In this document: positions 15,885 to 24,042 of the stretch, in pieces
Layout: each line of letters begins with the position of its first letter
How positions within the stretch are numbered: the stretch's first letter is position 1
The notes under the pieces: model-generated
Seen by the model: only the letters and a program-made list of their open reading frames with translations
The model's database searches: none
Told to the model about the DNA's origin: nothing
Program-made: the position numbers and the translations under genes
Assembly (NCBI GenBank): GCA_002434245.1
Contig: DJJR01000015.1
Span: forward strand, 1 to 25,020
From: Pelosinus fermentans
Lineage (GTDB): Bacteria; Bacillota; Negativicutes; DSM-13327
Direction: 5' to 3'
Length of the DNA: 25,020 nucleotides

Positions 15885-16664
15885 TTATTCGCCTTTAAAA
15901 TTTGCCGGGCGTTTTTCTAAAAATGCAGTAATCGCTTCTTCATAATCATGGCTGTCATAAACCTTACGCCTCATTCCCTGTACTCGTTCAAATGCCGATG
16001 GTGTGATAGCATATGCTTTTGATAAAACACGGAACTGTTCTTTAATTACCGCAATCGATAGCATCGACCGGGTGCTGATTGTCGCAGCTAAATTTAATGT
16101 AAAAGAGAAAAGTTCTTCTTCTGCAACTAAATGATTGATAATGCCTACATGTAAAGCCCGTTCCGCGGGTACTAATTCAGCAGTAAAAAACATCTCCTTA
16201 GCAATATTAATCGGTAGACGATTCATAAAATGTAAGATACCTGTAGAATTATAGGGAACTCCAAGCTTAGCAGGAGTCATGGCAAACTTAGCGGTTTTAT
16301 CTGCGATCACCATATCACAAGTCATGATTAAGTCACAAGCCCCACCGTAGACACTGCCGTGTACCATTGCAATAACTGGACCGGGGTATTCTTCCACAGC
16401 TCGTAAAAGTACCTCAAGTGAATCGTAATAACTTAAAGGATCTCTCATTTTTGATGGTAATTCTTTAACATCATGACCTGCTGACCATACCTTTGATCCC
16501 TCTGGAGCACGCAAAATAATAATATGGATCTTCTGTTTTTGAAAATTATTAAGTGCTTCAATAATATCATCGACGAGCTGGGCACTTAATGCGTTTAGTT
16601 TCTGGGTATTATTTAGCGTAATAATGCCCACTTTTTCTGATAATTCTACATTGACTAATGACAT
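15885..16664 (-). CDS. scpB: Methylmalonyl-CoA decarboxylase (ScpB/YgfG), crotonase fold
   Basis: 259 residues, matching E. coli ScpB (261). Diagnostic blocks: LRAPEGSKVWSAGHDVKELP (His64), RDPLSYYDSL, the oxyanion-hole stretch HGSVYGGACDLIM at 102-114, AMTPAKLGVPYN (Tyr138, the ScpB active-site Tyr), and ERVQGMRRKVYDSHDYEEAI at the C-terminus. General enoyl-CoA hydratases carry two glutamates instead. It would decarboxylate (R)-methylmalonyl-CoA to propionyl-CoA in the cytosol, as in succinate-to-propionate metabolism, without the sodium pumping of the membrane complex. AGGAGG lies 7 bases before ATG. It is a single gene, and mutase or CoA-transferase partners are not nearby. Confidence 0.9.
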   Translation of the reverse strand: MSLVNVELSEKVGIITLNNTQKLNALSAQLVDDIIEALNNFQKQKIHIIILRAPEGSKVWSAGHDVKELPSKMRDPLSYYDSLEVLLRAVEEYPGPVIAMVHGSVYGGACDLIMTCDMVIADKTAKFAMTPAKLGVPYNSTGILHFMNRLPINIAKEMFFTAELVPAERALHVGIINHLVAEEELFSFTLNLAATISTRSMLSIAVIKEQFRVLSKAYAITPSAFERVQGMRRKVYDSHDYEEAITAFLEKRPANFKGE

Positions 16665-16920
16665 AATGAATCCTCCTAAATAAGTAAAAATTATAAAACG
16701 ATTGTATTACTCAGTTGTGATAGGGTTTTAGAATTCTGATAGATATTGGTATGGCAGCTATAAAATCTTCTTAAAGAAATCTCTGCTTCTCAACTTGCGA
16801 ATAAGGCACCATAGGGGAGTATATCCTCTCCTTCTAACGTATAAAAAATACAGTATACTGAATACTAAATGTATTTTTATCTTTATTATATTCCTGTTAT
16901 GAAAATAATAAAAATATTGA

Positions 16921-16955
16921 ATAATCATGATATGATAACTATAGGTTATGATTAT
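16921..16955. promoter_or_regulatory. Dyad upstream of the ABC importer promoter
   Basis: ATAATCAT (16921-16928) and ATGATTAT (16948-16955) are perfect complements spaced by 19 bases, with an inner ATCATGAT palindrome overlapping the left arm. It ends 19 bases before the -35, a place suited to an activator or metal/nutrient regulator. No regulator gene is adjacent. Confidence 0.35.
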
Positions 16956-16974
16956 GGTAGTTTTGACATGCATC

Positions 16975-17003
16975 TTTACAGAATAATCATTCGCTGTTAT
17001 AAT
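16975..17003 (+). promoter_or_regulatory. Promoter of the ABC importer operon
   Basis: TTTACA (16975-16980), exactly 17 bases, TATAAT (16998-17003). Transcription from here would give a leader of about 295 bases before ATG 17306. The rest of 16665-16970 holds no gene I can support. Confidence 0.65.
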
Positions 17004-17034
17004 TTAGTAAAAATAGAATTATGGAAATTTTATA

Positions 17035-17251
17035 AATATGGCAGAAGCCATATTCTAACTTTTAGACAATACATAACTATATAGATCTAAAACTGTGGTA
17101 TGAAACCATTGGGGAGAAGACTTGCCCCAGTTTTCTGCTACATTTTTTTTTGCAAAAAATAAAAATAGTAGAAAACTGGGAAATTGATTGTTTTTGAAAA
17201 CACCTTAATGGTGTTTGAAAAGGAGGTAATTAGTCGGACTTTTCTACTATT
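17035..17251 (+). promoter_or_regulatory. Structured 5' leader of the ABC importer operon
   Basis: Elements in order: hairpin AATATGGC/GCCATATT (17035-17054); GGGG (17111-17114) able to pair with CCCC (17125-17128); a 15-bp stem 17126-17140 with 17166-17180, capped by a T-tract/A-tract; hairpin AAACACC/GGTGTTT (17198-17216); AAAGGAGGT (17219-17227) with no start codon at the right distance; and TTTTCTACTATT (17240-17251), a perfect 12-bp complement of 17164-17175. The middle strand can therefore pair upstream or downstream but not both. It matches no riboswitch class I know. Confidence 0.5.
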
Positions 17252-17305
17252 GAGTGTAGTAAGGCAAGGTATAACGTAAAAGGAAAAAAATGTTTGGAGG
17301 AAAGT

Positions 17306-18910
17306 ATGAAGAAGGAAAGATATTTAGCGTTGTGTTTACTAGTAATTTTCTTATTTACATTAGTTGGCTGTAGTAAAGCAGATAAGACTGATGCAGGTAC
17401 GTCGACAAAAGACAGTGTCGTAATTGCCATGGATGTTGAATCAGAGCCTGCTGCTGGATTCGATCCGATTATGGGCTGGGCTGCCGGTGAGCATACACAT
17501 GATCCTTTAATTCAAAGTACCTTATTAATTACAAAAGATGATATTACGATTGGGTATGACCTGGCAAAAGAGTATACGATTTCGCCGGATGGTCTCACAT
17601 GGACTTTTAAAATTCGATCTGATGTAAAATTTACGGATGGTGTGCCACTTACTGCAAAAGATGTGGCTTTTACCTATAATAATGCTATGAAGCAGGCGAC
17701 CGAGACAGATTTATCTATGCTAAAATCGGTCGAAGCCATTGATGATACGACTGTGGTCTTTCATTTTAATACGCCTTATTCAGCGTTTGCTTATACGGCT
17801 GCCGTTGTTGGTATTGTTCCCGAACATGCATATAATGCAGCAACTTATGGTAAAAATCCGATTGGTTCCGGCCGATATATTCTGAAACAATGGGATAAAG
17901 GCCAGCAAGTAATTTTAGAAGCGAATCCGAATTACTATGGCGAAAAAGCAAAAATGAAGAAAGTTTCGATTGTTTTTATGTCGGAAGATGCTTCCTATGC
18001 CGCGGCTCAAGGCGGACAAGTAGATGTGGCCTATACAGCTCCGTCTTATACCGTTAATCCGATAAAAGGATATAATATCCTTTCGTTCAATACGGAAGAT
18101 ATTCGTGGCCTAAATCTCCCCACTGTTCCTGCAGGGAATAAGACACCTGCTAAGAGAAATGGAGAAACCTATCCTGCCGGCAATAATGTTACTTCCCATT
18201 TGGCGATCCGCCAGGCAATTGCTTGTGCTATTGATCGGGAGAGCATCGTAAAGAATGTTCTTAACGGTTATGGCTCAGTGGCTTATAGTGACAGCGTTAA
18301 TGAACCTTGGGAAAATGAGGCCATGAAAGTAGCCTATGATCCCGCAAAAGCAAAAGCCATATTAGAAGCAGACGGATGGAAATTAAATCCAGAAGGTATT
18401 TATGAAAAACAAGGCTTAAAAGCCGAGTTTGATCTTCTCTATATTTCATCAAACTCCGTTCGAACTGGAATTGCTATGGCTGTGAAAGAAATGCTAAAAC
18501 CGGTAGGCATAAAAGTAAATCCGATAGGCTCAAGCTGGGATCAAATTGCAACATTATGCTATGAGACGCCTCATGTTTTTGGTGCCGGATCGCATTCTCC
18601 TACCGGAGTTAGGAGTCACTATTATACTGGTAAAAACTATGCTTCTTATTCCAATCCCACTGTAGATACATACATTGACGAAGCATTAGCAGCTACTTCT
18701 GTGGAAGCATCGTATCCATTATGGAAAAAAGCACAATGGGATGGTGCTGCTGGTGTGACTCCTCAAGCTGACTCCCCTTGGGTATGGCTGGTGGAAATCA
18801 AACACATTTATTTCGCCAGAGAAAATCTGAATGTAATTGATAAAAAAATTCATCCTCATGGTTATGGCTGGACAATTATTAATAATGTTCACCAATGGTC
18901 TTGGAAATAA
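17306..18910 (+). CDS. Substrate-binding lipoprotein of an Opp/Nik-type ABC importer
   Basis: 534-residue SBP_bac_5 family protein. It has a lipoprotein signal peptide with lipobox LVGC (lipidated Cys22), so it is anchored outside the membrane. Family features: a DGLTWTFKIRSDVKFTDG block, NPIGSGRYILKQWDKGQQ, and EANPNYYGE. The LAIRQAIACAIDRESIV helix comes later, and the C-terminus ends HPHGYGWTIINNVHQWSWK. The family binds peptides, nickel or metallophore complexes, and I cannot fix the ligand by eye. ATG 17306 is preferred because GGAGG (17296-17300) lies 5 bases before it, inside the longer TTG 17294 frame. First gene of a five-gene operon, behind a long structured leader. Confidence 0.92.
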   Translation: MKKERYLALCLLVIFLFTLVGCSKADKTDAGTSTKDSVVIAMDVESEPAAGFDPIMGWAAGEHTHDPLIQSTLLITKDDITIGYDLAKEYTISPDGLTWTFKIRSDVKFTDGVPLTAKDVAFTYNNAMKQATETDLSMLKSVEAIDDTTVVFHFNTPYSAFAYTAAVVGIVPEHAYNAATYGKNPIGSGRYILKQWDKGQQVILEANPNYYGEKAKMKKVSIVFMSEDASYAAAQGGQVDVAYTAPSYTVNPIKGYNILSFNTEDIRGLNLPTVPAGNKTPAKRNGETYPAGNNVTSHLAIRQAIACAIDRESIVKNVLNGYGSVAYSDSVNEPWENEAMKVAYDPAKAKAILEADGWKLNPEGIYEKQGLKAEFDLLYISSNSVRTGIAMAVKEMLKPVGIKVNPIGSSWDQIATLCYETPHVFGAGSHSPTGVRSHYYTGKNYASYSNPTVDTYIDEALAATSVEASYPLWKKAQWDGAAGVTPQADSPWVWLVEIKHIYFARENLNVIDKKIHPHGYGWTIINNVHQWSWK

Positions 18911-18927
18911 TCGATGTTATTTTTGTT

Positions 18928-18979
18928 CTATGGTACAGAAGAATAAGATATTTTCTGTACCATAGGCTTATTCTTTTTT
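18928..18979 (+). terminator. Overlapping hairpins after the lipoprotein gene (partial terminator)
   Basis: Hairpin 1 is a perfect 13-bp stem (18928-18940 with 18953-18965). A second, partly exclusive pairing, AGAATAAG (18940-18947) with CTTATTCT (18967-18974), is followed directly by TTTTT, the arrangement of a terminator. It lies between the binding-protein gene and the first permease, where importers commonly reduce expression of downstream genes. Confidence 0.65.
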
Positions 18980-18996
18980 AAAATGAGGTATTTCTT

Positions 18997-20004
18997 ATGG
19001 ATATAGGACCATATTCCGGCATTTTAAAATATATCGGAAAAAGTATAATCAAAATAATTTCACTGTTAATTGCCGTAAGTATTCTTTCTTTCATCCTGGT
19101 TTCAGCATCGCCTGTTGATCCAGTTCGTGCATACATTGGTGAAGTTGGCATGGCAAATATGAGTGCGGAAAATCTGGCTAGACTCGAAGCTTATTTTGGC
19201 ATAAATACACCGCCAATCGAAAGATATTGGAATTGGTTTACCGATTTTATTCAGGGAGATATGGGATCATCGCTGCTCTACCGTCAGCCTGTTTCTAGTG
19301 TTATCCAGGTAAAATTTATGAACTCAATGGTTCTTATGATGACTGCATGGCTTTTCTCGGGTTTATTGGGATTCATACTTGGAATTGTTGCTGGTTTATA
19401 TCGCGGCCGTTGGATTGATAAAGCCATTAAAGGCTACTCATTACTGATTGCCAGTATGCCAACCTTCTGGCTGGCATTGGTATTAGTGATGATTTTTTCT
19501 GTATGGCTGCAGATCTTGCCCATTGGACTTAGTGTGCCAATTGGGGTAAATGCCGCAGAAGTTTCAATCTTTGACAGCATAAAGCATTTGATTTTGCCTG
19601 CTTTAACGTTGAGTGTAATTGGAATTGCCAACATTACTCTGCATACCAGAGAAAAAATGATCGATATTATGGGGGAAGACTACATCCTTTTTGCCAAAGC
19701 GCGGGGAAAAAGTAGATTTTCGATTATACGGAATCATGCTCTTCGTAATATTATGCTTCCAGCCATAACGCTGCAATTTGCATCAATCAGTGAAATCTTC
19801 GGCGGTTCTGTTCTGGTAGAACAAGTTTTTTCCTATCCGGGTTTAGGGAAAGCTGCTGTTTCTGCCGGTTTAGGCGGCGACGCGCCTCTTTTACTTGGTA
19901 TTGCAGTGATCAGTGCAGCATTAGTGTTTGGCGGTAATTTAATTGCCAATCTTTTATATGGGATTATTGACCCTAGAATAAGGCGGGGAAGTGCATATGA
20001 ATAA
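18997..20004 (+). CDS. ABC importer permease 1 (DppB/NikB type)
   Basis: 335 residues, six predicted membrane segments. The first begins near residue 15 and is followed by a long extracytoplasmic loop (YFGINTPPIERYWNWFTDFI, then GDMGSSLLYRQPV) typical of DppB/OppB/NikB. The EAA-type coupling motif is EDYILFAKARGKSRFSIIRN, and the end is LLYGIIDPRIR as usual for the family. It starts at ATG 18997 after a TGAGGT site, and overlaps the next gene by 8 bases, showing translational coupling. Confidence 0.93.
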   Translation: MDIGPYSGILKYIGKSIIKIISLLIAVSILSFILVSASPVDPVRAYIGEVGMANMSAENLARLEAYFGINTPPIERYWNWFTDFIQGDMGSSLLYRQPVSSVIQVKFMNSMVLMMTAWLFSGLLGFILGIVAGLYRGRWIDKAIKGYSLLIASMPTFWLALVLVMIFSVWLQILPIGLSVPIGVNAAEVSIFDSIKHLILPALTLSVIGIANITLHTREKMIDIMGEDYILFAKARGKSRFSIIRNHALRNIMLPAITLQFASISEIFGGSVLVEQVFSYPGLGKAAVSAGLGGDAPLLLGIAVISAALVFGGNLIANLLYGIIDPRIRRGSAYE

Positions 20005-20863
20005 TACCGGCTCTGTAACTATTTTGCAGAAATATCAAAGAAAGCGATTGAATCAACGAAGTCAGACCCTGTTGGTTCTGGCTTTTGGCAGTATTTTTTT
20101 ATTGGCTATTACGGTGATTGGCACTCTGGTGGGAGATATAGCGATAACAACGAACTTTACCCAGAAAAACTTCTTGCCGCAGATAGCTCATCCTTTCGGT
20201 ACCGACTGGCTGGGCAGAGACATGCTCGCTCGTACCTTGAAAGGGATGTCTATCAGCATTTATATTGGGCTTTTTGCTTCGGTGATCAGTGCCGTTATAG
20301 CAGCTATTTTGGGAGCGGCTGCCGCAACCTTAGGAAAAAAGGTAGATGCCGTCATAACCTGGTTTATCGACTTAGTAATGGGTATTCCTCACCTGTTACT
20401 GCTGATTTTGATTTCTTATGCTATCGGAAGAGGTACATTTGGCGTCGTTGTCGCTGTGGCCATAAGTCACTGGCCCGTTTTGACCAGAATAATTCGTGGA
20501 GAAATCCTTCAGCTAAAAGAAGCAAATTATATAAAGATCGCGGGAAAGTTAGGGCAAAGCAAAATGAAAATCGTCGTGAAGCATATGATCCCTCATGTGT
20601 TTCCGCAATTTCTGGTTGGATTAGTACTGCTTTTTCCCCATGCCATATTGCATGAGGCAGCTCTTACCTTTCTGGGTTTTGGTCTGCCGCCAGAACAGCC
20701 TGGTATTGGCATTATTTTGTCGGAAAGTATGAAGTATTTATCACTGGGGATGTGGTGGCTGGCACTTTTCCCTGGAATGGTCTTGATGACTACAGTGTTA
20801 CTTTTTGATTTGGTCGGAGGAAGTCTGCGTAAGATGATTGATCCTCATAGTGCCCAGGAGTAA
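19997..20863 (+). CDS. ABC importer permease 2 (DppC/NikC type)
   Basis: 288 residues. N-terminal membrane segment near 28-50, then HPFGTDWLGRDMLARTLKGM, the hallmark of DppC/NikC permeases. The EAA-type motif is EANYIKIAGKLGQSKMKIVV, followed by GFGLPPEQPGIGIILSESM. It forms the heterodimeric channel with the preceding permease. ATG 19997 is chosen over GTG 19991: GGGGA (19985-19989) lies 7 bases before the ATG but touches the GTG. The gene overlaps the end of permease 1 and is followed immediately by an AAGGAGGT site for the ATPase. Confidence 0.93.
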   Translation: MNNTGSVTILQKYQRKRLNQRSQTLLVLAFGSIFLLAITVIGTLVGDIAITTNFTQKNFLPQIAHPFGTDWLGRDMLARTLKGMSISIYIGLFASVISAVIAAILGAAAATLGKKVDAVITWFIDLVMGIPHLLLLILISYAIGRGTFGVVVAVAISHWPVLTRIIRGEILQLKEANYIKIAGKLGQSKMKIVVKHMIPHVFPQFLVGLVLLFPHAILHEAALTFLGFGLPPEQPGIGIILSESMKYLSLGMWWLALFPGMVLMTTVLLFDLVGGSLRKMIDPHSAQE

Positions 20864-20876
20864 GGAGGTAGAAGCG

Positions 20877-21812
20877 TTGTCCTGCATGAATCATAAACAT
20901 ATTTTACAGATAAAAAACCTGTCTGTTTCTTTTACGCAATATGAGAAAGGTTTGCGTAAAATTGATTTAAAAGTCATTCGAAATTTAAACGTTTCCGTGG
21001 GCGAGGGAGAGCTTGTTGCTGTGGTAGGAGCCAGTGGCTCGGGAAAGAGCCTGTTAGCTCATGCTATTTTGGGAATTTTGCCGCGCAACTGTGATGCTGA
21101 GGGCAATATCTGGTTTGAGGACGAATTGTTATCGCCAAAACGTATTGAGGAGCTGCGTGGGGGAAAAATCGTTTTAGTTCCTCAGAGCGTGACCTATCTT
21201 GATCCTTTAGAAAAGGTTGGCAGGCAAGTGAGGAAAGAACAAGACGAAGAGAGTGTTCGCACAAAACAAGAAGAATTATTCGATTTTTATAAGCTGCCAC
21301 AAAACACCGCTGATCTGTATCCTTTTGAATTATCAGGCGGTATGGCCCGCAGAGTTCTTCTCACTACTGCAATGATGGAAAGTCCGCGTTTGATCATTGC
21401 CGACGAACCTACACCCGGCCTTCATTTAGAAGCCGCTAAAAAAGCCATGAGTCATTTTCGTGAGTTTGCCGATAAGGGGAACGGTGTGCTTCTCATTACC
21501 CATGATATTGAATTAGCGTTAGAAGTAGCTGATCGCATTGCTGTTTTTTATGCAGGTACCACCGTGGAAGAGGCTCCGGTGGCAGACTTCCAATCAGTTG
21601 ATACCCTTCGGCACCCGTATACGAAAGCATTGTGGCGAGCTTTGCCTCAAAATGGCTTTCATCCTTTTCCCGGAAAGCAGCCATATGCAAAAGATATGCC
21701 CAATGGATGTCCTTTTGGTCCACGGTGTCCTCAGCTTACACCGGAATGTGAAGGAAATATTCAGGAACAGCTGATTCGCTTCGGAAGAGTTCGCTGTATC
21801 CATGCAAAGTGA
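20877..21812 (+). CDS. ABC importer ATPase 1 (OppD/NikD type)
   Basis: 311 residues if started at TTG 20877, which lies 7 bases after a perfect AAGGAGGT (20862-20869); ATG 20886 is the alternative. Walker A GASGSGKS at 51-58, Q-loop Gln103, signature LSGGM at 152-156, Walker B LIIADEP at 172-178, switch His209. The D-loop region reads DEPTPGLH instead of the usual DEPTTALD. The C-terminal Opp/Dpp extension is present, with its cysteine cluster (NGCPFGPRCPQLTPEC). It energises uptake together with ATPase 2. Confidence 0.93.
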   Translation: MSCMNHKHILQIKNLSVSFTQYEKGLRKIDLKVIRNLNVSVGEGELVAVVGASGSGKSLLAHAILGILPRNCDAEGNIWFEDELLSPKRIEELRGGKIVLVPQSVTYLDPLEKVGRQVRKEQDEESVRTKQEELFDFYKLPQNTADLYPFELSGGMARRVLLTTAMMESPRLIIADEPTPGLHLEAAKKAMSHFREFADKGNGVLLITHDIELALEVADRIAVFYAGTTVEEAPVADFQSVDTLRHPYTKALWRALPQNGFHPFPGKQPYAKDMPNGCPFGPRCPQLTPECEGNIQEQLIRFGRVRCIHAK

Positions 21813-21824
21813 GGGATGATGGCC

Positions 21825-22454
21825 ATGAGGTTAGAGGCAAAGGGGATATCTTTCGGCTATAAAAAAGGTGTAAAGATACTCGATCAATTTCAGATCACGA
21901 TAGAAAATCATGAACGAGTCGGTATTGTCGCACCCAGCGGTTTTGGAAAAACTACGCTGTGCCAAATTTTATCAGGCTATATAAAGCCTGCAAGTGGCCA
22001 GGTACTCCTAGACGGAAAAGATATTTACAAAATCCAGGGCTATTGCCCGGTACAGATGATATGGCAGCACCCGGAAAAAGCTGTTAATCCAAGGCTGCGC
22101 ATGAAAGACATAATTGCAGAAGGCGATGGAATAGACGAGCGGATTATGGATGGATTAGGGATTGAGCGTGATTGGCTTAATCGTTTTCCCGGAGAATTAT
22201 CCGGAGGAGAAGTGCAGCGTTTTTGTATTGCCAGAGCGTTGGGCAAACGGACAAAGTTTCTCATTGCTGACGAAATCAGTACGATGCTTGATCTAATTAC
22301 CCAAAGCCAAGTATGGAATTTCCTATTAACTGAAGTGGCAGAAAGAAAGATAGGACTTATTGTTGTAACTCATAGCAACCTCTTGATGGAGCGCATTGCT
22401 ACTCGGCAGGTGGTATTGTCTAGCGAGCCAGCAAAGAGCCTGTTATTTCATTAG
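21825..22454 (+). CDS. ABC importer ATPase 2 (OppF/NikE type, short)
   Basis: 209 residues from ATG 21825. ATGs at 21816 and 21819 are in frame, but the GAGGG site (21811-21815) directly abuts or nearly abuts them. Walker A reads APSGFGKT (36-43), with Ala for the first Gly; Q-loop Gln81; signature LSGGE at 125-129; Walker B FLIADE at 145-150; His183. The chain stops soon after the switch histidine and lacks the C-terminal Opp extension, so it is shorter than typical OppF (300 or more) and nearer a compact NikE. Last gene of the importer operon. Confidence 0.9.
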   Translation: MRLEAKGISFGYKKGVKILDQFQITIENHERVGIVAPSGFGKTTLCQILSGYIKPASGQVLLDGKDIYKIQGYCPVQMIWQHPEKAVNPRLRMKDIIAEGDGIDERIMDGLGIERDWLNRFPGELSGGEVQRFCIARALGKRTKFLIADEISTMLDLITQSQVWNFLLTEVAERKIGLIVVTHSNLLMERIATRQVVLSSEPAKSLLFH

Positions 22455-22503
22455 CTTATTAGCTGGGATTGAGATAATCGGGTTAACTTGCGCTAGTCGA
22501 CTA

Positions 22504-22712
22504 ATGTGTATAGAATTTCCCTTTGATGGGAGAATAAAGACTATATTAGCAAAACAACACGCGAACCGTTACCTATTAGGAAACCAGCAATATAATTCGA
22601 TGGCGCCGGCCTGGCGATCCTAAACCTATTCCTAATCAGTTTTGTCATAACCCTCGCGACTGCGATCGCCTGGCAGCATTCCCGTCGAATAGGAAAGTGT
22701 GTAGATGACTGA
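22504..22712 (+). pseudogene. Decayed fragment, possibly DUF898/YjgN-like membrane protein
   Basis: Two frames must be joined. The first (from 22504) reads MCIEFPFDGR, then KQHANRYLLGNQQYN. The second (from about 22599 to TGA 22712) reads DGAGLAILNLFLISFVITLA and continues with a basic SRRIGK end. The order F-FDG, R-YLLGN, G-G-L-LNLFL and a membrane segment recalls DUF898 (YjgN) repeats, but the first half is too short and a frameshift separates the parts. No ribosome binding site was found. Its end overlaps the start of the next gene. Low-confidence family call; the broken state is clearer. Confidence 0.35.
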
Positions 22713-23487
22713 AAAAAAACAGCACGAATCAATAAGAAACCAACGCCGCCCAAAGGGAATCGTGAAACCAATTTCTGTAAATTTTATCCACCTTAGAACG
22801 CCGTGGGTAATCGCCTGGTGGTCAGCTTCTTACCTTGGCTATGCTTACATGAGCCTGGGAAGTTATGTAAAAGGCTTTATTTTAATATTCCTGGAAGCTT
22901 TTATAAATGTCAATTCCAAATTGAACCTGGGGATATTGTATAGCTTCACAGGGCGCTTTGAGATGGCCAAACAGGTAGTAGATACCAATTGCTTGCTCCT
23001 TTATGTACCGATATATATCTTTTCCATTTGGGGAGGATACGGGCTTGCTGTAGACCTAAACAAATTTTCCATTCTGGCTGATAGAGAAAATTCCGGCATG
23101 ATACCCTTTAAAATCAGCAATTGGGAAATCGCCTTTTTAGATAAGCGGAAGCCCTGGATGGCGGTAGCGTTATCCCTTTTAGCTCCCGGCCTAGGTCATT
23201 TATACACCCATAGAGTCCCTGCCAGTTTCTATACGATGGCGTGGTGGAGTTTCATCGCTTATAAGGGAAACCTTCTTCCATGTATTCACCTCACTGCAAT
23301 GGGTGACTTTGCTGGCGCCACCACGGTAGCTGATCCTTTATGGCTGCTCTTTCTACCCTCCATTTACGCATTCTCAATTTATGATTCTTATGTAAACACA
23401 GTAGAGTATAACAGATTGTTCGAGCAAGAACAGAAGCGATTCTTAATTGACAACTATCAAAGTGCAAATTTCCCGGTACCAGAATAA
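22705..23487 (+). CDS. Uncharacterised membrane protein A with PGLG repeats
   Basis: 260 residues. I know no function. A conserved basic N-terminus (KKQHESIRNQRRPKGIV) precedes several membrane segments. Two internal repeats are visible: TPWVIAWWSASYLGYAYMSL from residue 32 and KPWMAVALSLLAPGLGHLYT from 149. Each is followed by a hydrophobic helix, and the PGLG motif is eroded in the first (YLGYA). PGxGxxY motifs resemble TM2-type membrane hairpins. AGGAAAG lies upstream of ATG 22705. It is a tandem paralogue of the gene at 24023, with the same NQRRPKGI start and FLIDNYQ end, separated only by gene B. Similar proteins seem to occur in spore-forming Firmicutes (recollection, not checked). Confidence 0.8.
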   Translation: MTEKKQHESIRNQRRPKGIVKPISVNFIHLRTPWVIAWWSASYLGYAYMSLGSYVKGFILIFLEAFINVNSKLNLGILYSFTGRFEMAKQVVDTNCLLLYVPIYIFSIWGGYGLAVDLNKFSILADRENSGMIPFKISNWEIAFLDKRKPWMAVALSLLAPGLGHLYTHRVPASFYTMAWWSFIAYKGNLLPCIHLTAMGDFAGATTVADPLWLLFLPSIYAFSIYDSYVNTVEYNRLFEQEQKRFLIDNYQSANFPVPE

Positions 23488-23505
23488 ATATAAGGTGGGT
23501 TCTAA

Positions 23506-24042
23506 TTGTACGTCTATGCGTCCTTTGACTATTCGGCCTTTCTTGAATTGGCCATAACCGATCTGGAGAAGCGCGGGATCGCTAGAGAGCATATCTTGGC
23601 AGTTCCTTTGGACAAAAGGGTGGAGGAAAGAATGGTCCTGGATAGCATTCATCGGGCAGATGGGATTAGCTTATTTGACGGGGCCATGGTTCTGGGAGCA
23701 ATACTTATGGAGTTAGGCGTTATATATGGCTTTGTCTTAGCTTGGGGGCCGATTATCTGGGGATTGATAGGACTACTGAGCGGAGCAATTATCGGCTTCC
23801 TGCTTGATTACTTTTATGGAAACATATTTGGCCACAAGAAGACAAAATCACCTCGTAACCGAGTCAAAGCCGGGGAGTGTAACAATACAGAAGTAGTACT
23901 TACTGTTTACTGCGACAACAGTCAATACGAAATGGTAGAGAAAGTGCTTTGGGACAATATGGCCCTTGGGGTAGGCAAGTTGGACCGGCTGCGCAATACG
24001 ATAGGAAATGGGGCGGCAAGTAATGGAAAAGAAACAACCTGA
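23506..24042 (+). CDS. Uncharacterised small membrane protein B
   Basis: 178 residues, function unknown. A soluble N-terminal part (YVYASFDYSAFLELAITDLE, then the AVPLDKR stretch, about residues 1-55) looks like a small alpha/beta module. Two close membrane helices follow (about 60-107, GVIYGFVLAWGPIIWGLIGL), and then a second soluble module with VVLTVYCDNSQYEMVEKVLW near 127-147. It starts with TTG 23506, 7 bases after AAGGTGG; the conserved-looking YVYASF start supports this. It lies 18 bases after gene A and overlaps gene A' by 20 bases, so the three are translationally linked. Confidence 0.8.
   Translation: MYVYASFDYSAFLELAITDLEKRGIAREHILAVPLDKRVEERMVLDSIHRADGISLFDGAMVLGAILMELGVIYGFVLAWGPIIWGLIGLLSGAIIGFLLDYFYGNIFGHKKTKSPRNRVKAGECNNTEVVLTVYCDNSQYEMVEKVLWDNMALGVGKLDRLRNTIGNGAASNGKETT

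Noticed and set aside
16815..16840. ACCATAGGGGAGTATATCC as a CsoR-like site for scpB
   Set aside because: Poor symmetry and about 150 bases from the gene; similarity to the 12948 sites is too weak.
16869..17084. Overlapping 71-codon frames on both strands before the ABC operon
   Set aside because: AT-rich chance frames across a promoter and dyad, without ribosome binding sites or family-like sequence.
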